A stretch of 64,000 bases of DNA from Anisus vortex (Eukaryota; Mollusca; Gastropoda; Planorbidae). The stretch covers positions 20,119,409 through 20,183,408 of the forward strand of contig OX421497.1 of assembly GCA_949126835.1 (NCBI GenBank), given 5' to 3'. A program made the position numbers and the translations under genes. Numbering within the stretch: position 1 is the first letter of the stretch; every line of letters begins with the position of its first letter. Below the pieces are notes generated by a model. That model saw nothing but the letters and a program-made list of their open reading frames with translations. It ran no database searches and had not been told where the DNA came from. This document shows, piece by piece, positions 35,370 to 46,114 of the stretch.

Positions 35370-38168
35370 ATGGAATTTATTGAAAATCCAGAAGAAGAAG
35401 TTCTGAAAACTTTATCAATAAAGAAGTTAAAAGAGATCGCTGAGATCTTAAAGATAGAAGTTACTGAAACTACACCATCGAGGACTGTGTTGACACAGCA
35501 GATAAAAGATGTGTTGATTGCGAGTGGCAAGTTGAAAGTAGAATCAAGCGCGGAGGAATATCAAGTTGAAGGTCAGACGTCGAAATCTTCAATGTCCGAA
35601 CAGTTGCGATTTCAACTAGAAATGAAACGGATGGAATTGGAAGATAAACGAGAAGAAAAACGTCTTGATCGTGAGATAGAACAAAAACGTCTTGATCGTG
35701 AGATAGAACAAAAACGTCTTGAGTTTGAGATGGAAGATAAGAAAAGTCAACGCGAAAGTCAGGAAAGAATAGAGCTAGCGAAGATAGGAGCTAATAAAAA
35801 AGAATCTCATAATGATGTAGAGATGGCCAGATGGAAAAAGCTAGTCCCTACCTACATTGATAAAGAAAGTGAAATAGCTAATTTCTTCCAGACCTTTGAA
35901 ATTTCTTGCAGAGATTTTAAGTTCCCAGAAGATAAATGGGGAATATTAGTAAGAACAGCTTTTACTCAGGGAAGGGCAAGAGATTGTGTTCTATTGTTAA
36001 AAGAGGAGGATTTAAATGATTATGAAATCATTAAATATACTGTACTTAAAGCCTATAACCAAATACCGGAAAGTTATCGGAAAAGGTTCCGTCAGTACAC
36101 AATGTCCCCTTACCAAACACACTTAGACTTCCTTCGAGCAGAAGAAAAGTTAATGGATCAGTGGATAAAATCCAGAAATATCTCCACATTAAAAGAAATG
36201 AAAGATATCATTCTGTTAGAGGATTTTATTAACAAAGTGAGGCCGGATATAAGAATGTATTTATCCGAGCGTGATATCACTGACCCACATAAGGCTGCTG
36301 ATTTAGCTGAACAGTACACATTGTGTCATAGGACAGCTGATGGAAAGAATTTTAATCGGTCACAACGGCCAGCAGAAAACACACAAAAACAACATCGTGA
36401 AAAAGAGCATTTTGTGAAACAAAATGATGTTAATAAAAAACCTGTCTACAAAAACGTCCAATGTACTTTTTGTAAGAGAACAGGACATAGCATTGAAGAC
36501 TGTTGGAGTATACGAAGCAACAAAAGACCTAACAAAGTGGTCATGTGTGCAAGCCATAAACCAATACAGAATGTACAAGAAAGCGAAAATACAAACGAAC
36601 TGAATTCGAAGAAAGATTATTCTAAACCAGAAACACTGAGGGTGGATTTGCCTGAGAGCAAAAGTCAGAAGGTAGAGAAATCTACAACTGAAGATAATGA
36701 GGATAAATATCCTGATTATAAATACAGAATGGCTACTATTGGATTAATTGTCCAAGTCCACAGAGACGAGAAAGTAGACCAAAGTATTTTTGACTCGAAC
36801 AAGAGTCTGAAGTCATCGAAAGATGAAACAACACCCGAAAGTCATGGTCAAGGGAAGAATAAAATTGACACAGAGACCCTGTGCAGTTTTCAACCGTTCA
36901 TTAGTGAAGGTTGTGTGGCCTTACAAAAGGAAGGACCACTGAAGTCCGTAAAAATATTACGAGACGCAGGAGCATCATTAACACTGCTGCTTAAAGATGT
37001 ATTACCATTGAATGTGAATACATTGACAGGACAGACTGTCCTATTGAGAGGTTTTGAATGGAAAGAAGAAATACCTCTACATAGGATATACCTCACATCT
37101 GACTTGGTGACAGGATATGTGACAGTTGGAGTAATATCAAAACTTCCTGTTGAGGGCATATCTGTTATCCTAGCAAATGATTTGGCGAAAGGGAGGGTGA
37201 GACCTGAACTGATTGTGAAGGAAAATCCAGACCCTAGTCCTATTGTGGAGACAGGAAAAGAAAAAGAACTTTATCCTGTAGGTGATGTCATAAATGGTAT
37301 GACACCACAGAAAAAGAAAGAAGAAATTATCTCACAAGAAAAGGAAAAGAAAGAAGAAATTCTCCCACGAGAGAAGAAAGGGGAAGAAGAAGTAGAACTT
37401 GATACTACTATTTTCTCCAAGATTGATGATTGTCCGAAAGGAAATGAACAATCAAAGAAGTCATCACCAAATGAATTGATTGCTGAACAGAAAGTAGACC
37501 TAGAGTTGCTACAGCTGCATGAGAAAGCTGTCGACGAGAAAGAAAATTCTACTACTGATGTCCATGAACAGATAGACCACAGTATAAACAAACAACAATG
37601 CAAACCTGCAGTTGCCGGTACAGATGAAGATTGGAGGAGCATCACTGAAGAAACGAGTGCGGAGAGCTGGACCGAAACTACCAAAAGCTATGGGTTACCA
37701 CAATCCATACCGACGGATCGAAGGACCAACTTCGCCTCGGAACTCTTCAATCCAGTACTAAAGAACTTATGCCTGGAGCAGGAGATGTCAACTGAATCCC
37801 ATCCGGAAAGTCGAGGAGCCTATGGACCAATCTTTGGACCCACTGTCCGAGGACCACTCAAACTACTTCCAGAGGAATGGCAGACCGAATTGGACCTCCT
37901 TGGGCTGATCAAGTACCTAGATAAGTACATATATTTTTTGTCTGGCATAACTGTGTTTGTTAGAAAAAAATTGTACACTGCTCACATGCAGATGCCATTG
38001 TTGTGTGATGAAAGAAAGGCAAAAATATTATATCATTTGAAAATGATAAAGCCTTACCTTCTGAAAACAATTGGAATAAGCTTGATGTTGTTAACATTGT
38101 TACTCTTATTTGTAAAATTTATGCCTGGAGTACAGGATGAATTGAATGACAAATTCACTGATAGTTAG
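35370..38168 (+). CDS. Gag-retropepsin-integrase-remnant fusion ORF, element A
   Basis: One 932-codon frame. In order: N-terminal helical, SAP-like region (1-55); Lys/Glu coiled coil with a duplicated RLDREIEQK block (85-135); capsid-like region (155-320) whose second half (YRKRFRQYT ... WIKSRN ... ILLEDFINKV ... ITDPHKAADLAEQYTL) resembles a SCAN domain; CCHC zinc knuckle (C365, C368, H373, C378); retropepsin-like domain with active-site triad region DAGA (532-535) and LANDL near 601-605; Lys/Glu-rich linker (610-770). Integrase pieces follow: YGLPQSIPTDR with D783, HPES with E813, VRGPLKLL (826-833) and an IN C-terminal-like YHLKMIKPYL (888-897). Last comes a predicted membrane helix (about 898-917). 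Reverse transcriptase, RNase H and most of the integrase core are missing. Copy B has DTGA where this copy has DAGA, so the protease here may be impaired. Known of the family: Gag and PR of Ty3/Gypsy elements assemble and process particles. Inferred: a non-autonomous element mobilised in trans. Confidence 0.9.
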   Translation: MEFIENPEEEVLKTLSIKKLKEIAEILKIEVTETTPSRTVLTQQIKDVLIASGKLKVESSAEEYQVEGQTSKSSMSEQLRFQLEMKRMELEDKREEKRLDREIEQKRLDREIEQKRLEFEMEDKKSQRESQERIELAKIGANKKESHNDVEMARWKKLVPTYIDKESEIANFFQTFEISCRDFKFPEDKWGILVRTAFTQGRARDCVLLLKEEDLNDYEIIKYTVLKAYNQIPESYRKRFRQYTMSPYQTHLDFLRAEEKLMDQWIKSRNISTLKEMKDIILLEDFINKVRPDIRMYLSERDITDPHKAADLAEQYTLCHRTADGKNFNRSQRPAENTQKQHREKEHFVKQNDVNKKPVYKNVQCTFCKRTGHSIEDCWSIRSNKRPNKVVMCASHKPIQNVQESENTNELNSKKDYSKPETLRVDLPESKSQKVEKSTTEDNEDKYPDYKYRMATIGLIVQVHRDEKVDQSIFDSNKSLKSSKDETTPESHGQGKNKIDTETLCSFQPFISEGCVALQKEGPLKSVKILRDAGASLTLLLKDVLPLNVNTLTGQTVLLRGFEWKEEIPLHRIYLTSDLVTGYVTVGVISKLPVEGISVILANDLAKGRVRPELIVKENPDPSPIVETGKEKELYPVGDVINGMTPQKKKEEIISQEKEKKEEILPREKKGEEEVELDTTIFSKIDDCPKGNEQSKKSSPNELIAEQKVDLELLQLHEKAVDEKENSTTDVHEQIDHSINKQQCKPAVAGTDEDWRSITEETSAESWTETTKSYGLPQSIPTDRRTNFASELFNPVLKNLCLEQEMSTESHPESRGAYGPIFGPTVRGPLKLLPEEWQTELDLLGLIKYLDKYIYFLSGITVFVRKKLYTAHMQMPLLCDERKAKILYHLKMIKPYLLKTIGISLMLLTLLLLFVKFMPGVQDELNDKFTDS

Positions 38169-40341
38169 TTACCAAACTTACTATTTTAAAACTAAGTCCC
38201 TTACTTGTGAAGAAAAAGGAATGAGTAAAAGTATTGTTAGAGTAAATATCATTATAGTGTGATATTTCTAAACAAACTTGTTAGGTTGAGCATTTAAAAT
38301 AATTGCTATAAGAGAAAAAGATCAGTTTTATCCGCAGAATTGGTTTCTAAATCAGAGGACATTATAAATGTGGACTGATTATAAGATATGTTTGAGAATC
38401 TCTGGAAATGATAATTGAAACATTTGGCAGAGAGGATAATTTGATTGAAAAAGATGTAAATGGTTTTAAGGAAAGAGAATTTTCTATCACTAAAGTATTG
38501 AAAAATGTTTTATGATTGTACTATGAAAATATTTTATCATGTACTGTTGTTGAAATAATTGCACTGAGTCAGTATGCAAATTTCTTCTATGTGAATTTAT
38601 TCATTTATTATATTATAATTGAATGTATGATAATGTAGGGTAAAAATAGTTGCAGCAAGGCAGAACTATGACTAACAAGAATTCCAAGAATTGTATTATA
38701 TATGATTTTTCACTTTTAGGATACTGTTACATGAAAAGCAGACCAGAAGTGAAACTAATGTAAAATAAAACTTATCCTTGTTTTGTATAAATTTAGGATA
38801 TGTGCCACTGACTTGACACTGTAAACCAGAATGGTTGAAAATTCATGGTTGAGAATTTATAATGTTGACATACCAATGTTCAACTAATGTATGATTAATT
38901 AAGGATTTCATGTCAAGATTGTAAAACTAATCTATTTTTTTTCTGTATGAGTTAAAATAGATTGAATGAATTGTATTGACAAGCAAAAGACTGGGTAGAC
39001 CTGAACACTGTGAAAGTAACAGGAACCTAGAACCTATGAATAAAACCTTTTATGGAAAATGGAAAAGAGCAATGTACACCACTGAAAAGATTGGAAATGG
39101 AATGTTTTACCACACCAGTCAAACCAGCAGTTTGTTTTGTACATAAATTGTTACATTGATTTCGCTCTGAAAAAAATTAATAGTAGCCTATGCTTAACAC
39201 TTTTCTACTTCAATAATATTGTATTTGAAATGTCTTTAATGTAATTAAAAGAAAATAAGTACTTACTATTTAGTACTAAGATTGTATGAAGATAATATAA
39301 TCTGCTTTGATTTATAGTTAATTAAGTAAATTAACCAAAATTGTTTCAAGTAAATCCATGTCTGCATGAAAGATAGAATGTTTCAATGTGAACTCTTTTA
39401 AAAAGAAAATAATGACGTCGAAAGGTCATGGTAAAATGAGAAATTGAAATATTTTTAATGATCTTTGCTATAAACTATTTTAATTCGTGAACAGACTATG
39501 TTTAATGTTCTCAAAATAATACAAATGAATTTGATTTTGAGATGATAGATGTTAAATAATGCTCATTTAATACGATAACTATTTACTCGCGTAGCAATTT
39601 TATTTGACCTCGGCTGTGATGAGGTAGAAATTTGCATAGCGATGTCAATATTGTTAGAATCAATTGAGAATGAGAGGGTGAAAAAAGGAATAGAGAGAGA
39701 GAGTGCGAAATTGACCTACATTTTGGGTCGCGTCAAAGACAGTTGTCTAATGTGTTAGTCAGCCTACCAGCATGTAAAAAAAAAAAAAATACTGTCTACA
39801 CGAGCAATAATTTTTGTAACGTGTAATTAGGTCAGGTCTAGTAGTATTTTTTCATCAAGAGCGTTTGGTTTTTTTTTTTTTCTCCTTATGGAAAAAAAAA
39901 ATAAGTCGTGTCTGAATAGACATTAAGTGATTTTTTCTTTTGTTGTTTGATTACAAATGTAAAAGATATTAGTTTTAATTAAATGGACGAGAGAGGTTTT
40001 TATTAACGTGGAATGTTCATGTAATAGAAATTATTAACTTGTATTATATTATATCTATTAAGAATGATTAAGTATTTTTCTTGTGAACAAGATTTAGATA
40101 AACAATTTAATTGTCCATTGTTTTGAATTAAAAATTGAATGATTGAATGACTGTAGTTAAGCCATTTGATAAGATGAATTTATATTGCATATATTATTAT
40201 GTTATTGTTATCAGTTCGATTGAATTATTGGGATCGCCAATTGAACTGTATTGTTTTTCCCGGAATATTTTCTTTTATAATTATTCCTTAAAATTAACAT
40301 TTTTCGTATGGTTAAAATGTAAAGGAAATAATTATAAAGCT
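38169..40341 (+). other. 2.2-kb noncoding 3' region of element A
   Basis: Very AT-rich, without a significant frame or recognisable env or pol block. It is largely collinear with 46136-48257 of copy B, so it is an old part of the family. It may be decayed coding sequence or cis sequence needed for packaging. Confidence 0.7.
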
Positions 40342-40356
40342 TTAGAAGGGGGGGGA
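40342..40356 (+). other. Polypurine tract of element A
   Basis: AGAAGGGGGGGGA directly precedes the 3' LTR, the expected position for plus-strand primer formation. In copy B the corresponding sequence is interrupted by pyrimidines. Confidence 0.8.
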
Positions 40357-40979
40357 TGTTACGAATATCGGTCATAAATGAATGACGTAGTAAGGCATTG
40401 ACCTCTTAACAAGTGCGTATCAGAGTCCAAGGCGACCAAGGTTTGACCTTTATGCCCTGAGGGCAGTTTAAATAAAATAATTCGTTCAAATCCCGTGGAA
40501 ATTGGAGGATAATTCTGGATCGTAGTAATTATAGAGAAAGAGGTTAAAATGCGTATTAAGACCCTGTAGAATCTTCGATGATAGTTTTCTTTGTTAAGTC
40601 CCGACCTCTTTAAAGTTAGTTCAGTTTAAACGTTTGTAGAGTGAAGTCGCTATATTCATTTGTATATTATATGCCATTGTATTGAACCTTATGTTGCCAT
40701 CAGTTGATAAAGTTTATTGATCGTTTATATTGAGTCTACAATTTAAATAAAATTGTTTATTCAACAACTGGAGTTGTTTGATCTATCATTGTTGAGAAAT
40801 GTGTTGAAGATAATTATCACGAATATAACTACATTACTACATAGACCTGTCAGTCAAGGAACCCCTAGCTTGGGCTACAGATTAGCAGAATCTAGAGACT
40901 TCTAATAAAGATACAACTATATTCATTGAATCCGATTTAACGAGTCGTAATAATAGTCATCACCTAAAGGGCCATAACA
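40357..40979 (+). repeat. 3' LTR of element A (623 bp)
   Basis: Matches 34576-35198 except one base. Followed by the AATC target duplication at 40980-40983. Confidence 0.96.
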
Positions 40980-41369
40980 AATCATATAATGTGTGTGTGG
41001 GGGAGGGGGGCAATAATGCAAGAAGGAATAGTGAGCATATTATGGTTAAAATAGCAGGTTAATTTACAACTGGTGTACAATTTCCCCCTAAGCTATTTAA
41101 CAATTAACATTGTACCAAAAGCTCATTAGTAAAACGTACAATCAGAAAGTATTCAATATTTCTATATGAAAAGAACAATAGTAAATAAAAAGGAAAGAAA
41201 TATTGTTAAAATCCTCGGATTGGAAAAAAAATTGGGAAGGGCGATGGGGGGTAGTAAGCATGTTACACCCCTTTCGTGGCTACGCCTATGAGAGTTCTAT
41301 CTAGTCAATATAAAATCTTTAAAACAAGTTTTAAAATGTATTACAATTAATTATAGTAAAGATCTAGAC

Positions 41370-41699
41370 CAGGGGTCGGGAACCTATGGCTCGCGAGCCA
41401 GATGTGGCTCTATTGATGGCTGCATCTTGCTCGCAGACAAATGTTCAATTATAAAAAAAAATATTTAGACTCCTTAGATCTACATATTAATTGCATATCA
41501 ATATTTCATTCTACAAATGAGCTAAAGTCTACTGCTGCTCAACATCTAAAAGACAGAAAAATAGAACCCTGCATTCATTGTAATTAAAAGGGAAATTTAC
41601 TTGAATTTTTTTTTTTAAACATAATGTTTTGAATTAGGCCTACTTTTCATAATATGAGGTGTCCATGGCTCTCTCAGTCAAAAAGGTTCCCGACCCCTG
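41370..41699 (+). mobile_element. 330-bp hAT-type MITE with perfect 8-bp TSD
   Basis: Starts CAGGGGTCGGGAACCTATGG and ends with the near-inverted GGTTCCCGACCCCTG. ATCTAGAC is duplicated at 41362-41369 and 41700-41707. The GGCTCGCGAGCCAGATGTGG motif just inside is the signature of a hAT MITE group seen in many animals. No ORF. Confidence 0.92.
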
Positions 41700-41886
41700 A
41701 TCTAGACCTTTCCGTTTCAAATCTATTTTAATTTTTTTTTTTACTTGTTATAGGGGGGGGGGGGTAACGAATTGTTGACGTAATTAAATAGGGGGGGTCT
41801 CTGAAAGTTTGACAGTTGTTGACAAGGGGGAGGGGGGGAGGTAAAAATCGCCAAAAAATTGTTGACGTAATTAATGGACGTCCCCC

Positions 41887-42652
41887 AATATAAAATTCTA
41901 AGTCAGGTGATTCAATGATGAACACGCAGTGGCGTAGCCAATATAAAAGTCTAAATCAGGTGATTCAATGATGAACATGCAGTGGCTTAGCCAATATAAA
42001 ATTCTAAGTCAGGTGATTCAATGATGAACATGCAGGGGCTTAGCCAATATAAAATTATAAATCAGGTGATTCAATGATGAACATGCAGTGGCTTAGCCAA
42101 TATAAAATTCTAAGTCAGGTGATTCAATGATGAACATGCAGTGGCTTAGCCAATATAAAATTCTAAGTCAGGTGATTCAATGATGAACATGCATTGGCTT
42201 AGCCAATATAAAATTCTAAGTCAGGTGATTCAATGATGAACATGCAGTGGCTTAGCCAATATAAAATTCTAAGTCAGGTGATTCAATGATGAACATCCAG
42301 TGGCGTAGCCAATATAAAATTCTAAGTCAGGTGATTCAATGATGAACATGCAGTGGCTTAGCCAATATAAAATTCTAAGTCAGGTGATTCAATGATGAAC
42401 ATGCAGTGGCTTAGCCAATATAAAATTCTAAGTCAGGTGATTCAATGATGAACATCCAGTGGCGTAGCCAATATAAAATTCTAAGTCAGGTGATTCAATG
42501 ATAAACATGCAGTGGCGTAGCCAATATAAAATTCTAAGTCAGGTGATTCAATGATAAACATGCAGTGGCTTAGCCAATATAAAATTCTAAGTCAGGTGAT
42601 TCAATGATAAACATGCAGTGGCGTAGCCAATATAAAATTCTAAATCAGGCAC
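41887..42652. repeat. 53-bp satellite, right arm (about 14 units)
   Basis: Same unit as 31510-32765, mostly the AAGTCAGG/ATGATGAAC subfamily, continuing the phase interrupted at 32765. Ends at AAATCAGG. Confidence 0.95.
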
Positions 42653-43110
42653 AAAGGAATACCGTGGTCTAGCGCAGGGGTCGGCAAACTTTTAAGACTA
42701 GTGTGCCAAAGTAGGCATCCTATTTCATTCAGCGTGCCAAAAGCCTAAAAGTCATCCTGCTCTGGCACATAATTTCTTGTAGACGTGCCTTTTCAGGGTT
42801 CGTCCGCGTGCCATTGAAAATTGCTCTGCGTGCCAATATTGGAACGCGTTTCTATAGATTGCCTACCCTTGGTCTAGCGGAAATGTTTTTGGGTTGACAT
42901 TTACAAGGTCTCGGGTTCAAATCCAGGGTATACTCCTGGGGGGGGGGGTTCTATTCAAACTGTGACCTGGGGGATTTCCATGGATATATTATATAACCAG
43001 CATTGATTAGAGAGTAAAGGCGATCGGGCCTTTGCGCTGGTCACACAATCCCGTTTTAAAACGTGGCCATGGAGACTGGCGAATTCCGCTTCATTAGCAC
43101 CATGAACCAT
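42653..43110 (+). mobile_element. tRNA-derived SINE split by a MITE
   Basis: CGTGGTCTAGCG (A-box-like) is separated by the MITE from GCGGAAATGTTTTTGGG and the B box GGTTCAAATCC (42914-42924). The body to about 43110 includes GCGCTGGTCACACAATCCCG and CATTAGCACCATGAACCATT. Rejoining the flanks gives a normal A-to-B spacing. Confidence 0.6.
42675..42871 (+). mobile_element. 197-bp hAT-type MITE with perfect 8-bp TSD
   Basis: Starts CAGGGGTCGGCAAAC and ends TTGCCTACCCTTG. GTCTAGCG is duplicated at 42667-42674 and 42872-42879. The target is the A-box region of a tRNA-like SINE. This is the clearest member of the GTGCCA-rich family also found at 15616, 25250, 29647 and 52352. Confidence 0.94.
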
Positions 43111-43304
43111 TAGGACAATATCTTTTGTAATGGATTACTAATGGTTCCGGAAGTATATATTATTATGTTTTCAATATTATTTAATCTCTATGAAGTGAAT
43201 ACAGCCAATATAAAGAGCTTTAGACCAAACTTATTTCACCAGTGAGACTAAGGCTCTTTTTATGCATTACAAATTTTGATTTTTCAAAATTTACATGTTA
43301 TGGT

Positions 43305-43510
43305 AGTAAGTGAGGTACCCATCGGACCAAATTGATCATAGGGCTGGTGGAGCAGCGTTCGCCGGTTTCAGTGGCCACTGCATACTAGGGGATGTGTGGC
43401 CAGCACAATGCCCAGCCGCCTTTACTTTACCCCAACTAGAGTCAAGTACCTATCAGAGCTGGGTAGACTCAGGGACGCGCTGCCACTCGGTCGTCATACC
43501 CCATGTTATG
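43305..43510 (-). mobile_element. tRNA-derived SINE body, second copy
   Basis: Shares GCATACTAGGGGA, GGCCAGCACAATGCCCAGCC, CTTTACTTTACCCCAACTA and AGAGCTGGGTAGACTCA with 14775-14875. The tRNA head is not recognisable, so this is a partial copy. Confidence 0.65.
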
Positions 43511-45429
43511 AAGGGCCCTATCAAAAGTCGTGCAGTGTTTTTTAGTATTTAAATATAAAATGGTGGAAGGGAGGAAGGAGGTAAACTCTATTACACTGAG
43601 GAATTTATTGCAGAGTTAAAATTGAGCATTTCCTCTCTACCGAATCCCCCAAACACATTTCTTATCGAGACAAACAACGAAAAATATATATTTGAAAAAA
43701 AAATGAACTAAATATTGTAAAAATTAACCAACGAAACAACCAATAAACACAAATTGCAACTCAATAAAAATCATTCCTGCATAGGGCCTGTGATTTGATC
43801 AGACAGTCAAGTTATGCTGAACTTATGTCAGTACGCTCGTCCTAATTAACATGTATGACAACATAATATCAAAGCACGTTTTAACTTCATCCATTTCCTG
43901 TCTGACATTTTCTTATTGAATAAGATACGATAAGATAAGAATGGGCATTTCTTATAGCGCTTCTCTCCATGCAATTAAATGAACTTTGGGGAAATATGGA
44001 GAGTTGAGAAGTGTTAACATCCTAATATTATAGAATAATAATAAATGTTTATCAAAGCTCCTATTCGTATAGGCTAGTCTATATAGTTTCGTATTTATTG
44101 CATCCATACTGTATTTGAGCGATTTGCTTATTGCTTCAGTGCGCATGTGTGCCCGTACTGACGTCTTATATAAATTGTAGGTCAGCTTTCATTAGCCAGA
44201 CGCTCTGTTACATATGCCGTATCTTCTATCATAAGGATTCCGCTAAAATAAACTCGATTCTTCAGGGAGTAGATATTTTTTTTATCTTTTCATTGTACAA
44301 TTTAATTGTACATTGTACACACATGTGTGAGTATTTAGTGCACCACGAGAGAAACAATGGGGTGCTGTGACAAGGTGCTGTCTACAGTTTTGTGCTTTCT
44401 GGTATATCGGCATTTGCATTGCAAAAAAAAATGTTTATGTTTTTGTGAATGGCTTTTCCTCATGCTGAGAAATGCACCGAGTTTTAGAGTTTAAAGCCAG
44501 GTCTTCTAGTGTTCTTAAGTAATTAGTTCATGTACTACTAGAATGTTCTAGGCTATTTTGGGTTGCAAATTATTGATGTCATGTGCATTGAATTTTAGAA
44601 ACAAATTTGTGCTTGAAACATTTAGTAATGCCTATATGATTGGATATGATTTGTACTTTGTACACTTTGTGCTATATAACTCAATAAGCAATAACATAAT
44701 TTGTGCGCTCACTGATCTATAAAAATAATGGATTAGGCACGGAAGTAACATTCTTGAAGACAAAATAAATAGGCTTTCACGTTACTTTTACTTATCTATG
44801 AAATTATATTTCCTAAACACTGACATGTAAATACATTTCAAGTGACTTAGACTTCCTCTTTATCGTATGGATTTGTTCTAATCATAAGTGGTTTATTCCT
44901 GTAACTCGCTTATGTAGATAAGTGAATAGTGGGAAAGTCGCATTCATTGTGGCTTCAATTTGCGCATACACATTTAATATGGAGGCGCTATCCATTCTTT
45001 GTATAGACCAGTGGCTATAACTCCATGGGCTGTAACAAATACTCTACGTGCTATGATATTGTTTCTATGTCATTTAGAATGTATGTGGTAAAAGTTCATT
45101 TGCTATAACATAGCTCTATACATAGAGAACATATACGCAATGCACGATAACACGTACTATCTAAGTATATATATAACAAATAGTTTATAATGTGCTAAAG
45201 TATATTCTAATGTTAACATGCATATCAATGGTGTATTGGTGAATTGTCAACGACCGACACCGGTTAATTTACATATTATTTGATCTTTTCATAACTTAAG
45301 TGTACAAGAGTTACTCGTCCGTTAATAAAAGGCGTTAAATGAATACTATTGCTTTGGTTTTATAATTACATAACTAACTAAATAAATTAAACCACTCAAG
45401 AACACCATAATATACTTATGTATAGATCT
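43511..45429. other. Unassigned AT-rich DNA
   Basis: No gene or clear element. GATACGATAAGATAAGA at 43924-43942 could be a LINE tail remnant. Confidence 0.45.
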
Positions 45430-45490
45430 TATCATATATATTACAGACGCTTCTTCTACAAAGAAGGTTTTTGCGCTCATCCGTGTTCCC
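45430..45490 (-). pseudogene. LINE 3' tail fragment
   Basis: The reverse complement reads GGATGAGCGCAAAAACCTTC, TTTGTAGAAGAAGCGTCTGT and then ATGATAAGAT, i.e. the 3' UTR of the LINE family at 16737 and 25830. LTR element B inserted beside it. Confidence 0.6.
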
Positions 45491-45492
45491 AG

Positions 45493-46114
45493 TGTTATGG
45501 CCCTTTAGGTTGATTATTATTACGACTCGTTAAATCGGATTCAATGAATATAGTTGTATCTTTATTAGAAGTCTCTAGATTCTGCTAATCTGTAGCCCAA
45601 GCTAGGGGTTCCTTGACTGACAGGTCTATGCAGTAATGTAGTTATATTCGTGATAATTATCTTCAACACATTTCTCAACAATGATAGATCAAACAACTCC
45701 AGTTGTTGAATAAACAATTTTATTTAAATTGTAGACTCAATATAAACGATCAATAAACTTCATCAACTGATGAAGACATAAGTTTCAATACAATGGCATA
45801 CAATATACAAATGAATATAGCGACTTCACTCGACAAACTTCCGAACTGAACTAACTTTAAGGAGGTCGGGACTTTACAAAGAAAACTATCATCGAAGATT
45901 CTACAGGGTCTTAATACGCATTTTAACCTCTTTCTCTATATAATACTGCGATTCAGTTTTATTCTCCAATTTCCACGGGATTTGAACGAATTATTTTATT
46001 TAAACTGCCCTCAGGGCATAAAGGTCAAACCTTGGTCGCTTTGGACTCTGATACGCACTTGTTAAGAGGTCAATGCCTTACTACGTCATTCATTTATGAC
46101 CGAGATTCGTAACA
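45493..46114 (-). repeat. 3' LTR of element B (622 bp)
   Basis: Inverted relative to element A. Identical to the 51178-51784 LTR apart from a 15-bp stretch missing there. The 4-bp target duplication CCAG is at 45489-45492 and 51785-51788. Confidence 0.95.

Larger units (their letters stand above)
34487..41290. mobile_element. GTGGCGTAGCC-ended element, split by LTR element A
   Basis: The left end is TAGTGGCGTAGCCAG (34490-34504); the right end, reverse-complemented, is CATAGGCGTAGCCACG (about 41276-41290). Removing LTR element A leaves about 400 bp of AT-rich noncoding DNA, the size of a MITE. The end motif shares GTGGCGTAGCCA with the 53-bp satellite unit. Exact ends and target duplication are unclear. 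Confidence 0.4.
32766..41885. mobile_element. 9.1-kb MITE-bounded composite insertion in the 53-bp satellite
   Basis: The left edge starts GGGGACGTCCATTAATTACG and the right edge ends in its inverted complement, forming TIRs of about 27 bp. The satellite resumes exactly in phase with CAA (or CCAA) repeated on both sides. Each edge holds about 110-130 bp of the same short palindromic element in the same direct orientation (32766-32876 and 41754-41885): G-rich runs, GTTTGACAATTGTTGACAAG, then an AAAA-TTGACGT end. So the edges look like two MITE copies, the outermost TIRs of which enclose everything between. Inside lie unassigned DNA (32880-34486), LTR element A and a hAT MITE. Without LTR element A the segment is about 2.7 kb. 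Confidence 0.6.

Noticed and set aside
38169..40341. env gene of an endogenous retrovirus
   Set aside because: No long frame, signal peptide or glycoprotein-like block; only noncoding AT-rich sequence.
32766..41885. Maverick/Polinton transposon
   Set aside because: TIRs are only about 27 bp and no polymerase, integrase or capsid gene of its own is present; most of the length is LTR element A.
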